NCBI GenBank assembly: GCA_004794655.1
Contig: SMMW01000042.1
Coordinates: 2,790,001-2,854,000, forward strand
Origin: Marisa cornuarietis
Lineage: Eukaryota; Mollusca; Gastropoda; Architaenioglossa; Ampullariidae
DNA length: 64,000 nt
Reading direction: 5' to 3'
Below the pieces are notes generated by a model. The model was not told the origin of the DNA. It did no database searches and saw only the letters and a program-made list of their open reading frames with translations. Positions 23,113 to 35,999 of this stretch are shown in pieces. How positions within the stretch are numbered: position 1 is the first letter of the stretch; each line of letters begins with the position of its first letter. A program made the translations under genes and the position numbers.

Positions 23113-24699
23113 CTGCAGGGTCTCTATGCCGAAATGTTGATAACGTTGCCAGAAAGTCTCTTTCGAATAGGTGTGAGGACGCGAGGCAAGGGAGAGTGAT
23201 AACCCATGTTTACTCTGTCGGTACTTATATAAGTGTTCGTGAAGTATTTCACACGTTATTGTAGTCTCTTGGTACAATATTCTCAGTAATAATTACACTT
23301 ACACAATGGCTTAAAACCACATTACTGTCTAGCCCTCAATCAAACGTTTAAATTAAGTCACTCAGGTGGATTTGCAGGTGTTGGATTTCTAGAAAGCAGA
23401 TCAAACAACAAGATCGCCGCACTGTGCTACTGTTTCGAAGATAACAAAATTCTTCTAATACACAATCGATTATTTTGTTTCTATAACACTTTCAGGCCTA
23501 GAGGCACTGAACTTGAAACAGTCACATTTTATTTTTATTCTTCGAGTGAGAGATGGAGAAAAATTGTTACGTTTCCTACTGCGTTCAGGCACGCGCACTG
23601 CTTCTTACAAATTTCAGATGGTTCAGTCTGATAGCTTCACAGAGCCCTGTCAGTGAGGCACGGCCAAAGGGGATACGTTACTTTTACTGTGGTTTTTAAA
23701 GCGCATGATTTCCCACTCACGAGAAGAACGGTAGGAAATATGACGTGTGTCCTTTATCACCACACATAATATCTTCAAGTCAAAGCCGGCTTTGCGTGCT
23801 TTAAGTACGCATGCGGCAGAAACGAGCCCAGCTATCCCCACATTAATTCTTGCGCAAAGCGGAAGAGAGAGAGAGAGAGAGAAAGAAAAGAAAAAAGCTG
23901 TTCTACAGCAAACTAATGGTGCGGTAGCAGCAATCGGTTAAATCTGATTTCTGTCACCATATATATTACAGCTGTCAGCAAATTCCGCGTGGTCGTGAAC
24001 TTTGTTCGATCCCTCGACCTGACGCTTCATGACAGTGGTCTAACTTTTGGCCGCTGTCTCTAGCATTTTGATGCTATCGGTCAAACTTTAAGTACTGCCT
24101 GTTCTCAACCCGACCCAAGGCACTGAATACACAGTATATCGGTCTCCGCCTAGTCATCTGACGTCACGTCAGATGACTTTGTCGATCATTCGCAGTGGAC
24201 GTGGTTCGATCGTGGCAGTTAAATCCAGAAACCATTTAACATCTCAAACATTCATCTTGTTTTTACAGCCAGGTTGATTTGGGTCGATTTGTTTGCCGTC
24301 AACTGTCGGTTATGCCCCTAATTACCCGACAACCACCTGCACCGACTATACAAAAGTACCCCAGCCACATCGTCCCACCCTACACCTGGTGCACAGTTGC
24401 TACCGATATATGACCTGCATTTTTGCATAGCCCGAAGGTGAAGAGGATGTGCTGACAATGACGTCACTGCAAAATATTGCATCAGTTGTAGCACACGAAG
24501 ATCATCTCTAATTAAACCAAGTACTATATACTTTACAAGTGCGGTTTCCAATTCCACAATCTATGGGCATAGACATTATGCTGATTAACAACCCTGCGTT
24601 ATATCGGTATACTCATGGGCTAAATTCATTTCTGCGCCAGTGATTGAGCGGGCGCCATTCGTTTTGAATGCATAAGTGAGTGATCAACAGATGCTGTCA
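23113..24699. other. Intergenic DNA upstream of PSAT1
   Basis: No gene is recognised. A (GA)n run lies near 23864-23886. Short open frames on both strands lack domains. Confidence 0.45.
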
Positions 24700-24890
24700 T
24701 CACTCAAACACGTGCAGGCGTGTGAACTTTAGTGGCCTTCACCGATGATGACCTTTTTTTCTCGCCAACCAACTGTCATCGTCCGTAATCCAACAGCCAA
24801 TGAAAATGCAACATAGCTGAAACTCACTGCATGGCGGAGGAACATGAGGGTTATAAAAAGGTGATGCAAGCTAGCAATTGTCTCTTCGTG
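24700..24890 (+). promoter_or_regulatory. PSAT1: PSAT1 core promoter
   Basis: A TATA box (TATAAAA) lies at 24852-24858, 118 bp before the start codon. A CCAAT box lies at 24797-24801 and an E-box (CACGTG) at 24709-24714. TGATGCAAG at 24862-24870 resembles a C/EBP-ATF composite site. The expected transcription start is about 24880-24885, leaving a short 5' UTR. Motifs are seen directly; function is inferred. Confidence 0.65.
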
Positions 24891-24969
24891 TAGCGTATTC
24901 GGATGTAATTTCTTGTTAAAGAGCTGTTATCTTTAAAAAGCAAAGACCCTCTATCTCCAGCTTTAAAAA

Positions 24970-27900
24970 ATGGATTCCACTCAAGTCATCAATTTTTCAC
25001 CAGGTCCAGCTAAACTGCCGGCATCGGTGAGTCCCTATGACATTTTGTTGCAGACGACGTTTATTTGACTGCCTTTGTCAAACTTATTTGTTTTTGAGAA
25101 TAACTATCAAGGAGCACGTATAAATATTGTAGAATAAAATAGAGTCAAGGAAACACAAAAACCCAGTCTTTTTGTTATTGTGACGTTTCACATTCAGAAC
25201 TAAGAGCGCATGGTGACACTGCATAGTTCCGCGCCGCAAATCGTTATCGGAGATTTATTTTAGCATTTGGTTAAAAGCATGGTGGAAAACTTATAAGTTT
25301 GATAAGTGATCATGGATATAGTTGAAAAACTATTTCAACTTTATTATTTCAGCCGATAAGTCTGCTGCATTTTAATTATAAGCAACCATTTAAGCTTTTA
25401 TAGAAAATTAACCACCCTTATTAAAGAGACCATGAGCATTTCTTATCTAAGGAACTTGCCTCTAGTAAAAGGATGTATATCTTTTTTGGAGGGTAAGGGA
25501 AATTGTTTTTTTTTAAAGGTGACCAATCCTGCATTCAAATGTTTACTACAGTCACCTCAAATAAATGTCACATGGCTATATCAAGGCTAATATCACACAA
25601 TACAAAATGTGTGCCTGAATGTGTACAGTTAATGTTATAAATCTGCGCAATAGTACAATTTACACATGCATGCTCTCTTGACCTACTCCCATGCAAAGTC
25701 AAGGCTTATTACATCGTTACATAAAAAATATAACTATGTGCAATGCACATCAATGCTGGCAGTAGGTTGTTGGTACCCAATGCAGGTCATCAAACTGGGC
25801 TTTTTTAAGTGTAAGCCTGGTTCTCTCCTTCCATAGGCAGCAGGTTAGCTTACAAGGAGCTATTATTGTCCATTGCATACAGCAGAACATAGAGTAAAAT
25901 ACAAGACATTGTCATTTCCAAGAAAAACATGACTTCAAACTTGCCTGGTTTCCCATCCATAAGATCCAATTGATTTTCCAAACTCAGTTTAAAAATATTT
26001 GACATCTTATTGATCAGCAATTTTAAAAAGTGCACAGGAGTGACTTGTGTACATGTGCTAATGTTATCATAATCTCTTTCCCTCATGCTTTTATGCATGC
26101 AGAATTATGTTGCTGATGTTTAATAGGAAGTAAATAGACCCTAGGCCTAATTGTACATTTTCAGAAACCCTGGGTAAATTTTTTTTATATGATTTGGAGC
26201 CCTCCTATGTGAGTTACATAAATTTCAAAACACTGGTTTTGCTAGCATGCACAATTTTGGCATGAATACGAACTCTACCACATAGTTTTAACAGAAACAC
26301 CTTTGTTTGTTTGCTTTATTTTACAATACTGTATCTGCATTGTTTTAGCTGTTTCCACTAACTGGTGTTCTGATCAGATTGAGAAATACCTGGTCATTAA
26401 GGTCTCCCTTTTTGTTGTTTGTACAGGTACTTGCACAAGCCCAGAAAGAAATGGTTAACTACAAAAGTACAGGTGTCAGTGTTATGGGTGAGTAACATGA
26501 GTATTTGACAATAAGACTGTTTATTATTTTTATTTTATTTTTTTAGAACTTGCACAAACTGAACAAAACTAGATTAAACTTTGATTAAATTTAAAATTCA
26601 GTCTTCTCTTTTTTCATCAGAACTCAGCCACAGGTCATCTGACTTCACAAAAATTTTGACAGGTGCAGAAAACAACCTCCGGAAACTGCTGTAAGTATCC
26701 TTATAGGTGAGGTGGCATAAGAAGTTCTAATAGTTGTAATGGTCAGTATATATATATATCTCTTTATATTTGTATTGTATAGTTAATTTTTTGTTTGCTA
26801 TTTCCCTTTATTACTTTTATGCCATTTTGTTTATTAATTTTATGCCTTTTATTATTTATTACTAAATGGGATAGAAAAGAAGTGAGGTTAAGCTATGCTA
26901 ACAGACTCTTGATTCAGTAGTTGCTGAGTAGGGATATATTTTAACAAGTTCAAATTTTCAATGCAAAACAAGTATTTAAAATATAAGAAAAAACACCAAT
27001 AAGAATCTGCAAAAAGATTTTTTTCCACTCAGACCAAGCAGTTCTCTTTAAGAAAATATCAGGCAGCACAAATATAGTATTAAAAAAAAAATAGTATAAC
27101 AAAGGTCTTGACTGACCTAATTCAACATTGGGGGGGGGGAGGAACTTGGGGGGGGGTCGTAGATTGAGGTTTTATTTATTATGGCTCCTCATTTCTGTGT
27201 TATGGGATCAAATATTATTTCCCCCATACTCACCCTTGGTGGATCTATTTTATCCTCAGTAAATTTGCTTGCTGAAAAAGTGGTTTGGGTTGACCTAGTT
27301 ATAGCACATGAATATGGGGTTTTAACTACTACTTCCAGGTAGATTTAACGCAGCCTGGTTAACAGATATGGTTTAATTGCAAGGCTTAAAGTGACATTAT
27401 AATGGGAGAAAAACCTTTTGGGTTAAAAATACCTGAGACTGTCTATAACTATCATTGTGAAATTACCTGGGCATTATAAACTAATTTATAACCTACATAA
27501 TAGCTGTGACAAACACCTTGCAGTGAAGAAACATTTCCAGAATTTTCCAAAATGGGTGTATAATTTTGCACTATGAGTTGTAATACTATGAGCCACACAA
27601 TTATTTGGGACATCTGTTAACACAGCATGGCTTTTGAATCAAAAACTGAATTCTAGAAAAAGTTCATAATTATATTTCAAAGTAAGGCTTCAATATTTTG
27701 TTGAACTCAGACAAGATGATTATTATATTATCCAAATTACTACTTCATGATAGCTAGATAAACTTGCCTGCACTGTAGAAATGTGAACAATTGACTTTTT
27801 TCCCACAGGAACATCCCCAACAATTACAAGGTGATATTCCTGCAAGGTGGTGGAACTGGACAATTCTCAGCCCTCCCTCTCAATCTTTTGGCCCTGAAAC

Positions 27901-30900
27901 CAAGCATGTCTGCTGACTATGTTGTCACAGGCAGCTGGTCAGCCAAAGCAGCCCAGGAAGCAGCAAAATATGGCAAAGTCAACCTTGTGCTTCCAAAAAC
28001 CAAGAAGTACACAGGTTAGTCACACTCCCTGTCCCTGACGAGAGAAAGATGGCATTGAACTTGCTTAACTGTATTATAGTAAGCATTATTTTGTTAAGGG
28101 GATTGCCTATTAATGTGTGTAGGGGTGGGTGTCATGTATCACCACGTCATAACCCTTGCTCTTTGCACAGTGCATTGGTAGGTTTTTATTTCCATGCATC
28201 TCGTGCTGTGACTTCTAAACAGAATATACACTGGCACAAAAGAGTGCGTTTCCTGAAAGTTCCTGTGCATTCAGCACAATGCTCACCCAGTTGTCAAGGA
28301 AGCTGAAGTAAGGATGTATAAAATGCGTCAGTCAGATAGCTAGATGTGCACGCCAAACACCAATGACCCTCAATGCTCTGCTGAGACATAGGACAGAAGG
28401 CTGAGGCACGAAAGCCAAGAGAGCGTGTCTGAGACAGTTGTGATCGTAGAGACAGCACCATCCTGTAACCTCATCATAGCTCCTTCAAAAACTTTGTATA
28501 TAAAAGCGTTTTAACAAATTTTATTGCATCAAATCCAAAGCAGTAGCTTTTTCACTAACTTACAAGAATAGAAGTGTGGAACATGAGAGGGGAGGTAATT
28601 TGAGTTAGCAGACTGACTTTGACCTGAGGTTTGTCTTCATTCACAGTTAACAAGTTGCTAAGATTGTGCCTAGTGTTGCGATTAATATTTGTGAGACTTA
28701 TCTATGTATGTACCACTTTGCCACAGTGACTATAAAAATTTAAAGATATAATTTTTGTTTGCTTAATTTGAATATAATATTTGTATGTTGTGCTTGATGA
28801 GAAAGCCCTGAAAAATCATTTTGTGTTTTGGTAGAGTGAAGGAGCACGCATGTCAGACCATGATGTTATGGGGGAGGGGGGTGTACACACATGTGAGTGT
28901 GTGTAATTGTGTGACGTTATCTTTATTTGTAAGTGTTCTTGTGTAAACCAAAAACAATTTTCTGTTCTGGTCAGTGCCTTATTTCTTTTATGTTTTATGT
29001 TTTAGATGGTCCATTTTCAGCTGTCTCTTCCACCAAATAGAGAGGAATGAGGCATATTGATATCAGGCATGGCTGTGTGGTTATGCTGCATTTTTCAGGA
29101 ATAATACATTTGACTTGATCTCTTTTGCAGACATCCCAGACCCAAGCACATGGACTCTGAACCCAGAAGCATCTTATCTTTACTACTGTGCCAATGAGAC
29201 AATACATGGTAAGTGGGTCTTTTGAAAAAGGCTATTAATTAGTCCATTAAATTGCTTTGGTGTGTAGCAATATGCAGTTTTGGAGATATTTGTTCCTTCA
29301 AGAACTTGAGAATTATCCAAACCAGGCAGAACTGAATACAACTGGTCACAGGTATTGTACAAAGGGAGCCAGCTCACCATTATGGGAAATCATTTTAAAT
29401 CTTAGCAATATAAACAGTACTTATTTTGCTTGTAGTTGTTAATAGCATGTGCAGTGGATCACTGCGCAATTAATGCACAAAATTACAAGAGATAAGCAAA
29501 TTTCACATATTGTAAGTAAGGTCTCCTTTAACTGTGGACAGGCTTTTTTTGCCCTTAAGAAATTAAACAGCGACTTTCTGCATTCCTTCCTCATCCAGTA
29601 GTGTTTCTCGTATTCATATAATGCAAGACAGGCAAAAGAATGTTAAAATCAATGAAAGAATATAAAATAAACATCTTCCAAAACGTAAAAAAGAAACCAA
29701 CTGAAAGCTAACCAATATTATAATTACCTGCAGTAAAAAGGAAAAATAGTCCTTCATCCTTTTCTTGCAGAAGTCCATGAAAGCATCTTAGAGAAAAAAA
29801 TCCCCATGTCTCATTCTTGGTGATGAAATGGTTTAGTAGACTTTCCCATTTAGATAGTATCTGCTGGTCATTGCCACTAGGAGTAGATGCAGCTACCCAC
29901 TGCAGATGGTTGTTGGTGGACTTTTTCCAACTCCCTGCCCTTTCAATTCCACCTTTGTTGGAAAGATGTGTCAGTTTTGTTTTTTTTATCAGGCCTTAAA
30001 AAAAAATACATCAAAATAAAATAACGTCAAGTACTTTTTATTATTAAACAGTTTGTAACAACACAAAGTATAATATGCAGGTTTTAAAAAGCCATAAAAT
30101 ATTAAAAAATAAGCATGAATAATTGTGGCTTGGACTAGTTTTAAATATGCTAAAAATCTATTTTAGAAAATTGCCATTTAAAAAATCATTTTTGTCTTTT
30201 TCAACATTGGTTTCTAGTGAATTGGTCTCACAATTAAAAACTTCACAAATTTCCTCATCTTTATGCCATGTGCTTCAGCTAGTGCTGATAGCATCATACC
30301 CACCTTTGTCATCTGGCTAGGGGAGGTCAGCATGTTTTTGGTTGCTACTGATAATAAAGTATTTAATTGCAGTACTGTTATGCTTTATTAATGCTCATAA
30401 GGTGTTATTTAGTAAATCTGGTGTTACATATAATTTTTTAATCGTGTTCCCAATTAGGATTGAAATAAACTCAACTTTTGTGATTTGTATGTTGTGCTTG
30501 ATGAGAAAGCCCTGAAAAATCATTTTTTATGGTTTTGGTAGAGTGAAGGAGCACGCATGTCAGACCATGATGTTATGGGGGAGGGGGGTGTGTAGGGGTG
30601 ACAGATTTACCCCATTCTCTTTCTTTTTGTGTGTAACAATGTTTGAGGATTTGTATTGTGCAAATGGATAGGGATTGTTTAATAAGAAAAAGTAGTATCA
30701 TGATAAAGTAAGCCCAGTGATTAATGATTTTCTCTCCCCCACAAAAAGCTAACATTGTTCACTTTGGAGTGTTAACTTTCTTTACATTCTAGAATTTTGT
30801 CTTTTACCAAAAAAACCCAACAAATTTTATCCTTTCTTACACTCATTTATTTATAACCATTCACTTCAATGTCAGCTAGGTATTTTAGTTTTGTTTTTTT

Positions 30901-33606
30901 TTTTTAAGAAAAGATTTGTGACTTGCCTTGAATACTGTACCTTGTTCTGGTACCAGCAAGCTGCAGCCCTCTCAGCCAGTTTGGACTGAAGAGAGGTCCT
31001 ATTTGCACCATTTTCCCACAGCTAGTTTTATTAAAATACTGTTACTAGTCTATTGACAGCAATGTTTTGACAGATTGCATTTACTTTGCACCAGGTGTGG
31101 AGTTCCAGCATATTCCAGAATCCTTTGGTGTTCCCCTTATTGCAGACATGTCTTCAAATATCCTGACACGTGACATTGATGTGTCCAAGGTGAGGGGATG
31201 CTTTTTATTTAAAGTATATTCTTGTTCCTCTGCTTTTTATTGCAAGTAGGTACAGATATATGACTAGCTTTGTTATAATTTGCATTGTCAGTTTGATTTA
31301 TTTTGCAGACAAATACATTGTGGTTACTCTTTTCATGCACTAAATCCTTTCTAACTGGGGATTTATTCTTTTCCAGTTTGGTGCAATATTTGCTGGTGCA
31401 CAGAAGAACATAGGTTGTGCTGGTGTCACTTTGGTCATTATTCGTGAAGATCTGATTGGGAACGCATTGCCCATCTGTCCTATCATCTTTGACTTCCAGG
31501 TTCAGGTCGGAAACAACTCATTGTATAACACACCACCAACTTACAGGTGCGTTTAGTCTTGCGTTGTATTTCTTTTTTAGTTGCATTTATTGCTGTTTCA
31601 TGACTGTGTATTTCTTTAATAGAAATACTGTTAACTCCTTAAATGCAGACGAAAATACAAAGTGATTGAACATTTAGGACAATGGTGGAGGGACTTTTTG
31701 TGACTCCAGATGTATATTATTTAGTGCTTTGTGATAGTGTCTATTAGCAGTGTATGGGTAATGCTAAGATTATAAGCCATGTCATACAAAAACAAAATTG
31801 TCTTCTTATTTTCAGCATCTACATCATGGGTCTTGTCTTTGAGTGGATTTTAGAGCAAGGTGGTGTAACAAGAATGGAAGAGTGGGCCATCAAAAAGTCT
31901 TCTGCTGTTTATGATGTCATTGACTGCTCAAATGGCTTTTATGTGTAAGTAGGAATCACCTATATATCAGTGGCTACTTCAGTTGATTGTCTGTGCACGT
32001 AGAAGCTAGCAGTGTATGGTACTTATCTCATGTGTCTTGAAGGTTGAATGATGGTATGAAAGATGACTGTCGCTTTCAAATGAATCCCTTGGTGCTTAAA
32101 ATGACCTCACGATAGGATAACAAATTATGTGTTCTATACTACCACTTCAGTAGTATGAAAGTCTAGTTGCTGACTCCTTCCCTCTCAAACCCCTCCCGCC
32201 TTCCCCATGACAGAGATCCGTCTTATTCTAACGACATTCTGTGTCTGTGTGTAGGTGCCCTCTTGACAAAGGTTGCCGCAGTCGTATGAATATTCCCTTC
32301 CGGATTGGATCAGCTCAGGGGGATGAGGCTTTGGAGAAGAAATTCATTCAAGAAGCAGAAAATGCAAAACTCATTTCTCTTAAAGGCCATAGGTAAGTTG
32401 TCACCATTTTAACTCTCTCCAAATGCTTTGCATCCCCATGATTGGCCATATTGCTAGTACTGTTTAAATATTTATGCTTATTAACCTACAATAAAGACAA
32501 CCATCATTAACGCACCATTGTAAAGAGCATTTTTTATAACACCTATGTGGTGGGACTTTTAAGAAATATGCTTTCCCTTTTCTTATACTAAATTCAAATG
32601 AAATATGGTAACTGTATGGAGTGGAGAGCTCGTGTTGGGGAAGTAGAATTAACCAAAAAAAAAACAACCTTATTTACACAATTTATACAAAGATAAAGTG
32701 CCAAACATGCTTCTCTCCAAGTTGAGCCAGTCTTTCACGCCGTCTTACGGAAGCTCAGCATTTAAAGCACTTTTGAAATCAGAGATCAAGATCACAGCAA
32801 TAGTGATTCATGTACATTATCAGTAAATCAAGGCTAGTACAAAGTCATCTACAACATGTTGCAAAATAAATACAAAATAAATAATAGTTAACTGCAGTAC
32901 TATGCCCTGATTAACCATGTGAAAGGCCAAATTGGATACAACAGCCACACTTTTCACTGCTGCTTACTTTTACTTCTACTTTCTTTACTTTTGTTTCTTT
33001 TTCTTGGACTGCCTAAATCAGGGTCAAACTGGTAAAGATCACTTAAACCAAAGGGAGACAGGTCACTAACCAGATGGTTGCACAACAGTTAGTGCTTGTC
33101 ACCAATACAGTGTTGGCTGTCCTGGGTTCAGCTCTCATCTCGGGCGTGCTGTTCTTTCTCGGCATGTGGCATCTGTTTAGGGGGCTCACTGCTTGCCGTG
33201 ATACAGCCTTGGTTGCTGGCTCAGCGTAAAACACTAATTCCTAGCCACCCCCATCCTCACTAACCAGATGAAATCATTCCTTATCAGCCAGACTGCTTCT
33301 CTTTGGAGTTTTTTTTTGCCCTGTTATTACCTGTATGAATCACCCCCTAGGGTTCATCTCATTGAAACCACTCTTGTCAACAGTACTAGAATAGGTTAAA
33401 TCAATATTCTATGGGTGTTCTGTAAATTATCAGTGTACTTGCGCTTAGCTAAATAGTTGTTGACTTTGTTAAAAAACAAAACTTGTTTTTTGTGATTCAG
33501 ATCTGTGGGTGGCATCAGAGTATCGCTGTATAATGCTGTTACAGTGGATGATACATTAGTTTTGGTCCAGTTCATGAAGGACTTCTTGGCTCGGTATCGT
33601 CAGTAA
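24970..33606 (+). CDS. PSAT1: Phosphoserine aminotransferase, complete gene
   Basis: Ten coding exons: 24970-25026, 26427-26487, 26621-26690, 27809-28014, 29131-29208, 31095-31189, 31377-31546, 31816-31944, 32255-32392 and 33501-33606 (TAA). Phases agree at every junction and all introns are GT-AG. They give 369 residues, close to the usual animal PSAT1 length. The enzyme is a class V PLP-dependent aminotransferase that makes 3-phosphoserine from 3-phosphohydroxypyruvate and glutamate, the second step of serine synthesis; it is normally cytosolic. Seen in the sequence: N-terminal [11 protein letters not shown], the PLP-binding loop [14 protein letters not shown] (residues 75-88), and GAQKN with the predicted Schiff-base lysine at residue 199. 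Later come [19 protein letters not shown] and [17 protein letters not shown] near the C terminus. No frameshift or missing catalytic residue is seen. Introns contain a SINE and dispersed repeats. Confidence 0.97.
28779..28884 (+). repeat. Near-identical intronic duplicate, copy 1
   Basis: This stretch in PSAT1 intron 4 runs from atttgtatgttgtgcttgat to ttatgggggaggggggtgt. It recurs almost unchanged at 30483-30591 in intron 5. The only clear difference is a short change around tttttgtgttttgg versus tttttatggttttgg. Confidence 0.85.
29865..30240 (+). repeat. Dispersed repeat R1, copy 1
   Basis: It contains gctacccactgcagatggtt, aaagatgtgtcagtttt, tatcaggcctt, atcaaaataaaa and aataattgtggctt. 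In the same order, related strings occur at 63615-63900, the other end of the window. It is non-coding and the element class is unknown. Confidence 0.6.
30483..30591 (+). repeat. Near-identical intronic duplicate, copy 2
   Basis: Partner of 28779-28884, about 1.7 kb away in the next PSAT1 intron and in the same orientation. The two copies are far more alike than other repeats in the window, which suggests a recent duplication or gene conversion. Confidence 0.85.
32481..32703 (+). repeat. Dispersed repeat R2, copy 1
   Basis: It contains ataaagacaaccatcatt, actaaattcaaatgaaat, atggtaactgtatggagtgg and atacaaagataaagtgcc. The same order of related strings occurs at 47855-48082. It lies in the last PSAT1 intron, and the class is unknown. 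Confidence 0.6.
33061..33250 (+). mobile_element. tRNA-derived SINE, family 2, copy in PSAT1 last intron
   Basis: It shares gtcaccaatacagtg, ttggctgtcctgggttca, ctcatctcggg, gctgttctttct and gcatgtggcatctgttt with the nested SINE at 19743-19932, but on the + strand. The A-box region has decayed and the poly-A tail is lost, so it is an older copy. Confidence 0.8.
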
Positions 33607-35040
33607 AGTTCAGTGCAGAACTTAGGTGGATCACAGCATACTTGACAAGAGGTGGACAGAAAAGAGACAGTTTATGTATTTTTGATCTCTTGCATTATAT
33701 TTCACTCGGACGCAATTTCTGTCCGGTGCTGTGTGAGAGAGCAAGGTTGGATGTGTGTGCGTGTGTGCAAAAGTACACGTCTGGGTGTGTTTACCAAGAG
33801 TGAAGTTAAGAACTGCAACAGAAAGAGAATCTCAGCATAAAGTCTTTCCACACAATCTTGTTGTGATACTGAATTCTCTGCCATCTGTATGATATGAATA
33901 CTTTGACAAGATCATTACAAAGGATCTTAATATAAACCATGTTGTGGATGTGTGTAGGCTGTTTGCATGCTTGGTATAAAGAATCTAAACTACAAGACTG
34001 CAGCTAGCAAACTGTACATGAATGTAGCCAGTCTAAATGTGGGCATGCTGAATGTGGCCTGCACAAATTCGTCCTTTCCTTTCTAACTATAATTATAGTA
34101 TATATCTGTATATTATTCATTACCATCAGACTTTGTACTTGGATCCCATAGGTATAGAAGACTAAGATCTACTTCCTTACTTAGTGTTCCTCAGTCTAAC
34201 AATTTTATACTCAGTCATTAAAATAAGCTTGTTTAAAGGACTTCCTGCCTTGGGATTAATCACCAAACTGTGGGTAAAAACAACTGTCCACTTGCTCTTT
34301 AGGCGAAATAGGAAATTCAAGCTGATCATATTTTGGTCTGTGCTAGAGAGTAGAGAGAAGATGGTGTGTGTGTGTGTGTGTATATATATATAAATAAACC
34401 ATTTTCTGCATGAAGATATGTTTGCTGCTGCTGTAAATCCTTTCGTATTAAATTAAAAGCATTAATATTTTTAAACTTATACACACTATTGATCAAAACA
34501 GTTTGTAGATCAGAGGTATACTGAAGGAAAAATTTCTTAACTTCATGTTTGTTTCCTTAAAAAAAACTGGCTGAAAGACAAAAGATCCTTCAACCCACAT
34601 ACAGATTGAATTTCCTTTATGGAATAGAAGGCCGACAACTTTGTACAGAGCATGGTTACCGCCCTATTGGGACAAAAACTTCTCGCAACAGGGAAATAAT
34701 ATAAATAATAATAATTTGACAGCTTGCTTGTATAAATGTGACAATGGGGTATGTGATGTTAAAAAGTATTTTGTGCCTGGTATGCCTTGTAAGTGGTGCT
34801 GTAAGGTAATTTGCAAGCATTTATCCCCTAGTACAATTTGTCAAGAATTATATAAAGTATTTCATGGGGAAGGTTCATAATGGTATTCATAATTGGTGTG
34901 CCAGGATAGATGTATACATGCAGAGTGAAAGAAAAACCAATTTGACCATGGGGTTTTCATGTGCCGTTTCTCTGTTAAATTAGTAATATTTTAAAGAATG
35001 ATTTATGTTTCTTGAAATAAAATTTTGCTCAACTCTTCGT
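33607..35040 (+). promoter_or_regulatory. PSAT1: PSAT1 3' UTR with candidate poly(A) signals
   Basis: AATAAA hexamers occur at 34393-34398 (after a short TG/TA microsatellite) and at 35016-35021, the latter followed by a T/G-rich stretch (ttttgctc, tcttcgtgtggttctc). Either could end the transcript, giving a 3' UTR of about 0.8 or 1.4 kb. Open frames here are short and lack domains. Confidence 0.5.
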
Positions 35041-35819
35041 GTGGTTCTCTGAAATGTAAAATACAACACACATTGCACATACATTAAGATTAGCATAATT
35101 TGTACTTTCGAGTGCTGCATGACTCGGTTTTTGCCCAGTTTCATCTAGACATGTTAGCATATTCCTGAAAACAAAAGAAACCTTCCAAAAACATAGTGTT
35201 TTCACATTGTGTCTTTTTATCATAGATGGCAGACACTGTGCAAGAGAAGGGGTGAAAACAGGAATCTTCATTCACATGCTTTATGGAGCATGGAAAAACC
35301 GAAGGCAAAACAAAAGTTGTAGTGAAATCGGGGCAAACTTGCTCTTTTTATTTTAGCATAATTATTACATATTTGTTATTGCAAAGCAAATAACATTTGA
35401 AAATTTTGTTTTTGCTGTATCTGTAGGGGTTGGGTATGGCTGTTTTGTTTTTCTTTTTAGCCTGGTAGAATTTGTCAAAGGCAGATTGGCCCTCACTACT
35501 GGTCTTGCCTATTTGAGAATGTTTACATCCTTTTTAACTACAATCGCTTTGGCAACCATCCCCAGGTGAGGGAAGTGAAATCACTGACCATGTGTTCGGA
35601 GTGTCAGGAGGTGAAGCAAGCACCTTTTTTTTCTACCAACCCCCTTCTTTAAAAAAAATGTTTTTCTCAAAGAGTTCCGAACAAGCAAAATAACTCCAGA
35701 TGAGGTTTGTATCCTTATCCTCCCACTCAGCTTTTCATGTGATATGGGCAGCTTTCGGAAGAATGCAAGGGGAGTATTTTAAGCAAGATTAATAGATCAT
35801 CTTTGTGTGACTTCTGATA
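35041..35819. other. Intergenic DNA downstream of PSAT1
   Basis: Nothing recognised; the minus frame at 35029-35271 has no domain. Confidence 0.4.
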
Positions 35820-35990
35820 ATTCAGAGTGATGGAATTCTCTCACTGAACTGCAAGAGGCCCTTCGTGCAAGGGCTCTGCTCCTGGCTTAGACGAAATTCC
35901 TTACCAGCTGCTGGCTCATCTTAATCAAACCTTTCTCTTCAAAATTGTTAAGTTTTATCTGGGTATTGTTTCTTCCTTCTTTGGCGTTCC
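35820..35990 (+). mobile_element. Jockey-like LINE, RT palm fragment
   Basis: Around 35870-35960 the + strand reads GSAPGLDEIPYQLLAHL, the start of the RT domain in Jockey-like elements (usually S-x-GPDGI-x-Y-x-LLKHL). It is followed by LFKIVKFYLGI. Only about 170 bp remain before a change of orientation near 35990-36000. Confidence 0.7.
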
Positions 35991-35999
35991 CGAGGACCA

